From: JBCDIQ01 sp039024295
GTDB lineage: Bacteria > Bacteroidota > Bacteroidia > J057
DNA: 7,412 nucleotides
Assembly: GCA_039024295.1 (NCBI GenBank)
Contig: JBCDIQ010000305.1
Coordinates: 1 to 7,412 of the forward strand
Direction: 5' to 3'
Shown here: in pieces, positions 1-6,468 of the stretch
Layout of the letters: every line of letters begins with the position of its first letter
Position numbering within the stretch: position 1 is the first letter of the stretch
Program-made: the position numbers and the translations under genes
Notes under the pieces: generated by a model
Told to the model about the DNA's origin: nothing
Seen by the model: the letters and a program-made list of their open reading frames with translations, nothing else
Databases searched by the model: none

Positions 1-179
1 GGGTTCCGCGGGTGACGCCCTTTATTTTCCGGGACTTGAAAGGCTTTCAATTTACCCTTACTGCGCCGAACCAATGTATCAATGGAACAGAGTATATTTT
101 TGATTCCTGGGACCATGGTGGTGCCCAAAGCCACCTCATCACCTTGCCCGATACACCTATCACCTATAAGGCAAACTAC
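1..179 (+). other. C-terminal half of a small beta-rich module at the truncated N-terminus
   Basis: The first 56 or so residues read TPF...GFQFTLTAPNQ, then NGTEYIFDSWDHGGAQSH, ITLP and TYKANY. This matches the second half of a short repeat module common in Bacteroidota and other bacterial secreted proteins, with the pattern TAP-x(n)-APxxQ-x-NGTxYxFxSWSDGGAxxHxITxP-x(n)-TYTAxY. The first half of the module must lie before base 1, which independently shows that the gene starts upstream. In proteins I recall, this module often sits next to secreted sugar-dehydrogenase-like or other catalytic domains. That association is a memory-based inference, not something visible here. Confidence 0.7.
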
Positions 180-3100
180 CTTGCTGGCAATTCTTGTTCT
201 TCAGGTGCATGTGGCACAGCCTTGGGATTTGATGGGCTGAATGATTTTGTAGACATCCCAGACTTAACCCTGTCTGGCGACTTCACCATTGAGGCGTGGG
301 TTTATTTGGCACCAGGTACCACTATTGACCAAAAAGATGGTATTTTAAGTAGTGCTACCGCAAACCATGACATCAACTTTTATCAATCTAAAGCGCGTAT
401 CTTTATAGGCAGTGACCCAATTGTGGCAAACTCAGATATGCGGGTAGGCCAATGGACCCATATTGCCTTTGTGCGTGATGGCAACCAATTGCGCTATTAC
501 CATAATTCTACCCTGGACAAGACAGTTACCACTACCTGGTCAAGTGACTTCCTGCTAGGGCTGTTGGGACAGACAAAGGCTGGCTTTTTACAAGGAGGTC
601 TGGATGAAATTCGTATCTGGAATGTTGCCAGAACTTCCACAGAAATCTCTAATTTCTATGATCAACTGGTTCCAAGCGGCACTGCTGGGCTGACTGCCTA
701 TTATCGATTTGATGAAAACAGCGGAATACAGGATGTATTTGACCAATCCAGCAACAACCTAAATGGTTTCTTGGGTGCATTCTCCACAGCTGGGTCAGAC
801 GATCCAAGCAGGAGCCTCACAAATGGTCCCATGCTGGCAGCCTGTGGAAATATAGGCGTTCCCGATCCTACTGTTGTGATTATTTCCCCAACTCCGGGAA
901 CGACCTTTTCTACCGCAGATGCAACCATAAACTGGACCGTTTCCAATGCACGGTCAGGAGATTCTGTCCTGCTGGTATTGGACGGAGTAACCACCCAAAA
1001 GTTCGAAGCCATCAATGGGAATGCAACCTTCTCCGGGCTGACAAGTGGGCCTCATATCATGTATGCCTATCTGCTGGATGATCAAGGGGTGACTTATTCG
1101 GCAAATTCAGCCAAAGATACTACTTCCTTCATCATCAGTACAAGTGGCGGCAGTACAGCTTTTTGTGGCATGGCAGCCGGATTCGATGGTCAAGATGATT
1201 TCATTGAAATTCCCGATCAAAATATTTCAGGAGACTTTACCCTTGAAGCCTGGATACTGTTTGAAAATGGTACCCAAAGCACGATCTCCAACGAGGATGG
1301 GATAAGTAGAAGTACCACTTCTAATCAGGACATAAACTTTTTCAATGGCTATGGCCGAATCTTCACCGGGACGGGTGATGCCATTGTTACCGATACCCGC
1401 ATGCGGACTAACCAGTGGAACCACCTGGCTTTCGTCCGATCAGGCACTACTTTATATGTATACCTCAATGGCGTACTGGACAAAACAGTCACCAACGGCT
1501 GGACGGGTACCCTGGAAGTCCACCAACTAGGGGTTAGCCAAAGTGGCTTCCTCGCAGGAGCAATGGACGAAATTCGAATCTGGAATATTGCGCGTTCTGC
1601 TACAGATTTACAGAACGAATACGACCAGATGATTTCACCAGGTCTGGCCGGATTACAGGCGTATTACCGATTAGATGAGACCACAGGGACTCAAACAGTA
1701 GATGATCAAACCGCCAATGAAGCTCATGGAACCCTGGGTGCCACCAGTGCCGCCGGGGCAGATGACCCCAACCGCTTTCAAACCTCTGGTCCAATGTTAC
1801 TGGCCTGCGGAACCACCCCCAATACGCAACCTGCCATTAGCATTACCCAGCCAACTAATGGAAGCATCATCGCCAGTTCATCATTTACGCTTATCTACTC
1901 TGTAGTGGATGCTGATACCTCTGATGAGATCTCGCTGACGTTGGATGGGGGAACGCCTGTGATCCTGGCTCCCCAAAACGGTAGTTACACATTTACGGGG
2001 CTTGCTAACGGCAATCATACCGTGGTTGCACAGGTATTGGATGAAAATGGAACCCCTTATCCCAATTCTACCGCAAAGGATACCCTCCAAATTTCCATTC
2101 TTACCGGAAATGGGAATTCAGTGTGCGGAATGGATGTGGGTTTTGACGGAGTAAATGACATCATCGAAATTCCAGATCTAGCTGTATTTGGCGACTTTAC
2201 CATTGAATCCTGGGTATATTTTGCAAATGGCTCCAGTTCTACCGTCACACGTCATGATGGTATTTTCAGGAGTGTTACCGGTAACCATGATATCAACTTT
2301 CACCAGCGGAGACCCCGTTTGTATGTTGAGACAGATCGGATCATCGGAAACACACAAATGAGGACCAATAGGTGGTACCACATTGCCTTCGTACGCGAAG
2401 GAAATATGCTGTATTTATACCTGAACGGTCAGTTAGATCAATCCGTCAATACCTCCTGGACAGGTGGCGTGGACATCCAGCAACTCGGTGGTGCAAAAGC
2501 TGGCCTGCTGACTGGGAAACTTGATGAATTCCGGGTTTGGGACCTTGCCCGCTCTCAAGCTGAGATTGCCGACAAATCAGATGAAAGGATTTTGGGCACC
2601 TCAAATGGTCTGCTGGCTTATTATCGATTTGATGAAGGTCCCGGGATGCAATTTGTCCTGGACCAAACGCCCAATAACCAACATGGAACCCTGGGGGTCA
2701 GCTCTCTTTCAGGTTTTGATGACCCTGCCCGAGGAACCACCAACAGTCCGCTTGCAGCTACTTGTAGCCAGTCACCAATACCCGAGCCTGTATTCATTCT
2801 GACAGCTCCTGCTGAAGGGTTCGAAGCCCAGGTGAGTCAACCTGTGGCAACGTTTACCCTATCAGATACGGTTGTATTGGATTCGGTTTTCGTCACTGTA
2901 AACGGCCCATCCGCTGGTACAGCAGTTATCAGTGGAAAGACCGGTACCTACACCTTACCGGCACTTGCATCAGGAAGTTATGAAGTAATTTTCCAGATAG
3001 TGGACCAAAGTGGCCAGCCTTATACCAATGCGACCAGTGCCGATACGGTAAACCTTACGGTGAACACAACGGCTGTTTGTGGCACAGCAAAAGGATTTGA

Positions 3101-5960
3101 CGGCACAGATGACTTTCTGGAAATCCCTGACATCACAATTGCAGGTGACTTCACCTTGGAAGCGTGGATCCTGTTTGCCAATGGTCCTACCTCCTCAATT
3201 AACCAAAATGATGGCATCTATCGAAGCTCAACTTCTACCCAAGACCTGAACTTCTTTGCCAGAAAGGGGCGTATTTTTACCGGTAATGGTGATGCAATTG
3301 TGACCACAACTGAGTTTCGTCCCAACCAATGGAACCATGTGGCCTTTGTTAGAAGTGGCTCATACTTATACGTCTATGTGAATGGCATACTGGACAATAC
3401 CCAACCAAACGGCTGGATCGGGAACTTAGAAATTGGTCAGCTAGGAAAAACAACCAGCGGCTTCCTGGCAGGGGCACTAGATGAAGTTCGGGTTTGGGAC
3501 ATTGCCCGTACAGATATCGAAATTGCTGCTGCTTTTGACACCGTAATCACTGGTAATGAAGCAGGATTAGTGGCTTATTATCGAATGGATGAAGTTTCAC
3601 AGGAACAACTTCTGGTAGACCTGACAGAAACGTATGATGGAACCGCTGGTTCAACTTCACTTGTTGGGGCAGATGACCCCAATCCCTTCCCTACGACCAA
3701 TGGTTTCTTGTCAGCCATCTGCCAGCCCGTGGTTTTACCTGATCCGGAGGTGACCATTACTGCTCCCACGCCAGGCTTTACGTTTGATTCAGACACCGTT
3801 TCTGTTTCCTTCACTTATAATAATGCGCGGGTGAAAGATTCAATCTTCTGGCAGTTAGATGGAGGGGCATTTGAGGTAGTACCTGATACGGGAGGCGTAG
3901 AATTCTATAACGTGTCCAATGGTATTCATACCCTGATAGGTACTGCCCAGGATGAAGATGGTATTCTGTATACCAACCCTGAAGCCAGTGATACGATCAA
4001 CTTTGTGGTAAATGCCCAACAAGGCTCAAGCGGCCAACAAGGACAATGTGGCACGGCCATGGATTTTGACGGAAGCGGAGAAGTGGTAGATATTCCGAAT
4101 TTGACATTGAATGGTGACTTTACCATTGAAGCATGGATCAGGTTTACCAATGGAGCTCAAAGTACCATCACCAATGCAGATGGGCTTTTGAGAAGTACCA
4201 CTACTGAGCATGACATTAATTTTCATCAAGGAAAGCCTAGGCTGTATGTGGGTCACGATCCTATCATTGCCAATACCCGCCTGCGCACCAACCGTTGGTA
4301 CCATGTGGCATTTGTGAGAAGTGGTTCTACCCTGTACTGCTACATCGATGGTAGCCTGGATAAGACTGAAAACACCACTTGGAATGGAGCATTCCGAATC
4401 CATGAGCTTGGGGCAGCTAAAGCTGGTTACCTCAATGGAGACCTGGATGAGGTAAGAATCTGGAACGTAGCGCGTACGAGTACCGAAGTGTTCTCCCATT
4501 ATGATCAATTGGTACTGCCAACAACTCCAGGGCTGGTGGCTTACTATCGCTTCGACGAAGCATTTGGTGAGCAGATCGTAAATGATGAGACGCCTTCCCA
4601 GTTTCATGGAACCCTGGGGGCGGACACCAATGCATCTACTGATGATCCTTCCCGTTTCACTACAACCGGAGCTATGGCCCAAGCTTGTCTCACTCAACCC
4701 ACTACCGACCCTACCGTGGTATTTACTGCACCTACTCAAGGCAGTACCTTGACACAGAACAGCGCGGCCTTGAGCTTTTCAGTGGCGAATCTGTTGGCCA
4801 CGGATGAAGTGGAACTGGTGTTCAATGCAGGAACCCCCATTTCCTTGGCCCCTCAGTCTGCGACCTATACCTTTAACAGTTTGCCTAATGGTTCTTACAC
4901 CGCCATCATAGGAGTGAAAGATGTTGGTGGAAATACCTACCCAAATGCTGACGCTCGTGATACCATTTCCTTCTCTGTACAGGTAACGGGTGGAAATACC
5001 AGCGGGAACTGCGGGATGGCCATTGGCCTTGATGGCTCGGATGACTTCGTCGAAATACCGGACCTGACCCTTACTGGAGATTTCACCATTGAAGCATGGG
5101 TATTCCTTGACCCGGCTGCTCCCCTTAACCAGGAAGATGGTATTCTCAGGAGTACCAACTTGAACCAGGACATCAATTTCTACAACAACAGGCCCCGGAT
5201 TTTTTCCAGTGGAGACAAGATAGTTTCTCAAACTGTTATAGGTCGTGGCCAGTGGAATTACATGGCCTTCGTCCGATCCGGAACGGAGTTATCCTTCTAT
5301 TTTAACGGACTTGAGGATACCAGCTTAATTACCAACTGGAATGGCCCTTTCGAAATACATCAACTTGGCCGTACCCAGGCAGGCTTCCTGGAAGGAGCCA
5401 TGGATGAGGTGAGAATTTGGGATGTCGCCCGTTCTTACTTGGAAATTCAGGCCACTTTTGATAGCGAACTTCAAGGTACCGAGCCAGGCTTACTAGCGTA
5501 TTATCAATTCGAAAAGCCGGTAGGAGAACAGGTCGTAACGGATAGCACCAACAATTCTTACCACGGCTCACTTGGTGCCAATACCTCAATAGGGTTGGAT
5601 GATCCCATCAGGTTCCCGGCAACTGCTCTTCTGAACGCTACTTTGTTTTGCTCAAGCTCCAACCAGAAAAACGGACCCCGGCAAGGCATCCTTTCGCCAA
5701 CGGACATTCCCCTTGAGTTTAGGGTATTCCCTAATCCCGCAGATGAATCTGTGAACATTCAAGCAAATAGCTCTTTGAGTGAAAAAGTGTTGGTACAAGT
5801 AGTAAATGCTTTAGGGCAGGAAGTTGTCTCAGCGGAAATGCTTCTAGAGAACCAGCAATCAAAAGAGCTTTCCTTGAAAAATCTTACATCTGGTTTGTAC
5901 TACCTCAATTTGACAGTACTTGGTCAGCGACATACACATTTGTTGCAAGTACAAAAATAA
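1..5960 (+). CDS. Giant LamG / Ig-like repeat protein with T9SS sorting domain (5' partial)
   Basis: This is the C-terminal part (at least 1985 residues) of an exported, probably cell-surface or secreted, multidomain protein. The frame is read from base 3 and stays open to the left edge. The GTG at 12 is therefore not taken as the start, and the signal peptide is not visible. Residue numbers below count that GTG as 1. Order: tail of a small beta module (about 1-56); six LamG-like domains (67-278, 385-599, 705-918, 1023-1237, 1346-1559, 1667-1880); five Ig-like modules between them; T9SS type A sorting domain (about 1900-1982). LamG hallmarks recur in every copy: G(F/L)DG near the N-terminus, GDFTxE(A/S)W, AFVR, DExRxW, AYYxF-type strands and a DDP near the end. 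LamG/ConA-like domains usually bind glycans or proteins, so an adhesin or polysaccharide-binding role is likely. An enzymatic domain could lie in the missing N-terminus. No frameshift or internal stop is present. The domain calls are firm; the ligand is unknown. Confidence 0.95.
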   Translation, partial: VPRVTPFIFRDLKGFQFTLTAPNQCINGTEYIFDSWDHGGAQSHLITLPDTPITYKANYLAGNSCSSGACGTALGFDGLNDFVDIPDLTLSGDFTIEAWVYLAPGTTIDQKDGILSSATANHDINFYQSKARIFIGSDPIVANSDMRVGQWTHIAFVRDGNQLRYYHNSTLDKTVTTTWSSDFLLGLLGQTKAGFLQGGLDEIRIWNVARTSTEISNFYDQLVPSGTAGLTAYYRFDENSGIQDVFDQSSNNLNGFLGAFSTAGSDDPSRSLTNGPMLAACGNIGVPDPTVVIISPTPGTTFSTADATINWTVSNARSGDSVLLVLDGVTTQKFEAINGNATFSGLTSGPHIMYAYLLDDQGVTYSANSAKDTTSFIISTSGGSTAFCGMAAGFDGQDDFIEIPDQNISGDFTLEAWILFENGTQSTISNEDGISRSTTSNQDINFFNGYGRIFTGTGDAIVTDTRMRTNQWNHLAFVRSGTTLYVYLNGVLDKTVTNGWTGTLEVHQLGVSQSGFLAGAMDEIRIWNIARSATDLQNEYDQMISPGLAGLQAYYRLDETTGTQTVDDQTANEAHGTLGATSAAGADDPNRFQTSGPMLLACGTTPNTQPAISITQPTNGSIIASSSFTLIYSVVDADTSDEISLTLDGGTPVILAPQNGSYTFTGLANGNHTVVAQVLDENGTPYPNSTAKDTLQISILTGNGNSVCGMDVGFDGVNDIIEIPDLAVFGDFTIESWVYFANGSSSTVTRHDGIFRSVTGNHDINFHQRRPRLYVETDRIIGNTQMRTNRWYHIAFVREGNMLYLYLNGQLDQSVNTSWTGGVDIQQLGGAKAGLLTGKLDEFRVWDLARSQAEIADKSDERILGTSNGLLAYYRFDEGPGMQFVLDQTPNNQHGTLGVSSLSGFDDPARGTTNSPLAATCSQSPIPEPVFILTAPAEGFEAQVSQPVATFTLSDTVVLDSVFVTVNGPSAGTAVISGKTGTYTLPALASGSYEVIFQIVDQSGQPYTNATSADTVNLTVNTTAVCGTAKGFDGTDDFLEIPDITIAGDFTLEAWILFANGPTSSINQNDGIYRSSTSTQDLNFFARKGRIFTGNGDAIVTTTEFRPNQWNHVAFVRSGSYLYVYVNGILDNTQPNGWIGNLEIGQLGKTTSGFLAGALDEVRVWDIARTDIEIAAAFDTVITGNEAGLVAYYRMDEVSQEQLLVDLTETYDGTAGSTSLVGADDPNPFPTTNGFLSAICQPVVLPDPEVTITAPTPGFTFDSDTVSVSFTYNNARVKDSIFWQLDGGAFEVVPDTGGVEFYNVSNGIHTLIGTAQDEDGILYTNPEASDTINFVVNAQQGSSGQQGQCGTAMDFDGSGEVVDIPNLTLNGDFTIEAWIRFTNGAQSTITNADGLLRSTTTEHDINFHQGKPRLYVGHDPIIANTRLRTNRWYHVAFVRSGSTLYCYIDGSLDKTENTTWNGAFRIHELGAAKAGYLNGDLDEVRIWNVARTSTEVFSHYDQLVLPTTPGLVAYYRFDEAFGEQIVNDETPSQFHGTLGADTNASTDDPSRFTTTGAMAQACLTQPTTDPTVVFTAPTQGSTLTQNSAALSFSVANLLATDEVELVFNAGTPISLAPQSATYTFNSLPNGSYTAIIGVKDVGGNTYPNADARDTISFSVQVTGGNTSGNCGMAIGLDGSDDFVEIPDLTLTGDFTIEAWVFLDPAAPLNQEDGILRSTNLNQDINFYNNRPRIFSSGDKIVSQTVIGRGQWNYMAFVRSGTELSFYFNGLEDTSLITNWNGPFEIHQLGRTQAGFLEGAMDEVRIWDVARSYLEIQATFDSELQGTEPGLLAYYQFEKPVGEQVVTDSTNNSYHGSLGANTSIGLDDPIRFPATALLNATLFCSSSNQKNGPRQGILSPTDIPLEFRVFPNPADESVNIQANSSLSEKVLVQVVNALGQEVVSAEMLLENQQSKELSLKNLTSGLYYLNLTVLGQRHTHLLQVQK
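210..5651 (+). repeat. Array of six LamG-like domain repeats (period about 960 bases)
   Basis: The six units run 210-845, 1164-1808, 2124-2765, 3078-3722, 4047-4688 and 5010-5651. Start-to-start distances are 954, 960, 954, 969 and 963 bases. Each unit begins with Cys-Gly (CGTA or CGMx) and ends at a second Cys. Inside are the LamG_3-type landmarks GDFTxE(A/S)W, a DGI/DGL loop, (I/L)NF, a QW or RW followed within two residues by AFVR, LGxxxxGxLxGxxDExRxW, AYY and DDP. Units 2 and 4 share an IFTGxGDAIV loop. Units 3 and 5 share INFHQ, RLYV and TNRWYH. Units 1 and 6 share INFY and omit the extra loop residues. The copies are conserved as protein but have diverged at synonymous sites, so the duplications are old and the array should assemble reliably. 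Confidence 0.92.
846..5009 (+). repeat. Five cysteine-free Ig-like linker modules between LamG units
   Basis: The modules occupy 846-1163, 1809-2123, 2766-3077, 3723-4046 and 4689-5009, about 104-108 residues each. Each opens with a (P/Q)xxxxxxxxPTxG-like strand and has a central D-x-(V/I)-x-(L/V)-x-(L/V) strand. It then carries a (T/S)-G-(S/P)-(Y/H)-T turn, and nearly all copies finish with (T/P/L)Y-x-N-x-x-A-x-DT before a final beta strand. Length and strand pattern suit a bacterial Ig-like (beta-sandwich) fold, probably acting as a spacer that projects the LamG domains from the cell surface. No copy contains cysteine, in contrast with the LamG units. Modules 1 and 4 share PTPGxTF and NAR; modules 2 and 5 share GTP..LAPQ and YTF; module 3 is the outlier. 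Family assignment within the Ig-like folds is uncertain. Confidence 0.75.
5700..5957 (+). other. T9SS type A C-terminal sorting domain (encoded segment)
   Basis: The last 80 or so residues show the full signature of a Por secretion system C-terminal domain: FRVFPNPADESVNI, then VQVVNALGQEV, then LTSGLYYLNL, ending in HLLQVQK. Domains of this family direct proteins already moved to the periplasm by Sec across the outer membrane through the type IX system. The sortase PorU usually removes them and the protein is left surface-attached or released. A short polar stretch (SNQKNGPRQG) separates it from the last LamG unit, as is usual for a flexible cleavage linker. Confidence 0.93.
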
Positions 5961-5987
5961 AATAAACGAGTGGGTAGGTTTCAATTT

Positions 5988-6026
5988 CAGGCACCCAAGC
6001 TTTTCATGAGCAAGGGTGCCTGTTTT
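5988..6026 (+). terminator. Rho-independent terminator of the LamG-repeat gene
   Basis: A perfect 9-bp stem, CAGGCACCC (5988-5996) with GGGTGCCTG (6014-6022), closes a 17-base loop in which GCT/AGC can add three more pairs. It is followed directly by TTTT (6023-6026). It begins 27 bases after the TAA stop and is GC-rich within an AT-rich region. The T run is short, so some read-through is possible. Confidence 0.85.
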
Positions 6027-6287
6027 GGATTTAATCTATATTTATAATTTACGAATTAACTAACATATTAATTACCCGAACTGTTCTAATTCAAGTTATA
6101 GGTGCATTTTTACTGATTTACCCAATAACACAGCCAGCATGAAAAACGATCTTATTTTTAACAGAATAATATTTTTTATTTCTAACTATTGATGTTCAAT
6201 CAATGAACCTTCCATCATGTATCTATTATTTGTCATATGGAAAATGACTGTAATCAGGGCAGTAATTTTCATCTATATTACACCTTC

Positions 6288-6331
6288 AAAAAAGGTTCTT
6301 GATATTTTTAAGTCAAGGGAACCTATTTTTT
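6288..6331. terminator. Second, apparently bidirectional terminator-like hairpin
   Basis: AGGTTC (6293-6298) pairs with GAACCT (6319-6324). TTGA (6299-6302) continues the stem with TCAA (6313-6316) across a GG bulge, leaving a 10-base loop. The stem is flanked by an A-tract on the left (6288-6293) and TTTTTT on the right (6326-6331). Either strand therefore reads as stem plus T run. It insulates the downstream gene from read-through in the + direction and could stop transcription entering from the right on the - strand. Confidence 0.6.
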
Positions 6332-6338
6332 GTGACTA

Positions 6339-6346
6339 TACTTTTG
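6339..6346 (+). promoter_or_regulatory. Possible Bacteroidota -7 promoter box for the ThuA-like gene
   Basis: TACTTTTG is an exact match to the Bacteroidota -7 consensus TAnnTTTG. It lies just downstream of the bidirectional terminator and about 120 bases before the ATG of the ThuA-like gene, which would give a leader containing the 6404-6426 hairpin. No good -33 TTTG element is seen at the usual distance upstream. An exact six-base match is not rare in AT-rich DNA, so this is only a candidate. Confidence 0.3.
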
Positions 6347-6403
6347 TTACTTTCTGACACACTTCACGATTAGGGGCAAGTTTTTTCCGCGTTAGTTCTG
6401 ATC

Positions 6404-6426
6404 GGTCATCAAATATTCTGATGACC
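6404..6426. promoter_or_regulatory. Perfect 8-bp inverted repeat in the leader of the ThuA-like gene
   Basis: GGTCATCA (6404-6411) and TGATGACC (6419-6426) form a perfect inverted repeat around the 7-base centre AATATTC. It ends 42 bases before the ATG at 6469. There is no T run after it on either strand, so it is not an intrinsic terminator. TTCTGAT also occurs as a direct repeat at 6396-6402 and 6416-6422. It could be a dimeric repressor or activator operator, or an mRNA leader hairpin. The sequence alone cannot choose between these. Confidence 0.45.
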
Positions 6427-6468
6427 CCAAAACTATGTTATACTGAAATACACTAATCGGCAACTCAC

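Larger units (their letters stand above)
5961..6468. other. Intergenic region of 508 bases with several hairpins, no convincing gene
   Basis: This stretch is visibly richer in A and T than the flanking genes, and I find no reading frame with gene-like properties on either strand. Apart from the terminators, promoter-like box and leader hairpin listed separately, it contains smaller inverted repeats. These are AATTAA/TTAATT at 6054-6073, ATTGAT/ATCAAT at 6188-6204 overlapping GTTCA/TGAAC at 6194-6208, and GTCAT/ATGAC at 6232-6248. The AT-only pair is expected by chance in such sequence; the others are weak. Confidence 0.7.

Noticed and set aside
12..14. GTG as the start codon of the large gene
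   Set aside because: The frame is open upstream to base 1, no ribosome-binding site or signal peptide is present, and the sequence begins in the middle of a recognisable module.
4026..4739. Open frame of 237 codons on the - strand
   Set aside because: It lies wholly antisense to LamG unit 5 and its flanks, inside a well-supported coding region, and its translation resembles no known domain.
1227..5231. A seeming family of related - strand proteins (1227-1424, 2178-2381, 4026-4739, 4779-5231), several sharing a PxFxGKV-like tail
   Set aside because: They fall at the same place in successive LamG units. Their similarity is the mirror image of the conserved GDFTxE(A/S)W region on the + strand, not an independent gene family.
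210..5651. CRISPR array or short-repeat mobile element
   Set aside because: The periodicity of about 960 bases is a coding-domain repeat with diverged DNA. There are no short identical repeats with spacers and no transposase or terminal inverted repeats.
6139..6192. Short frame MKNDLIFNRIIFFISNY
   Set aside because: It has only 17 codons, in AT-rich DNA, with no ribosome-binding site and no recognisable similarity. It could arise by chance.
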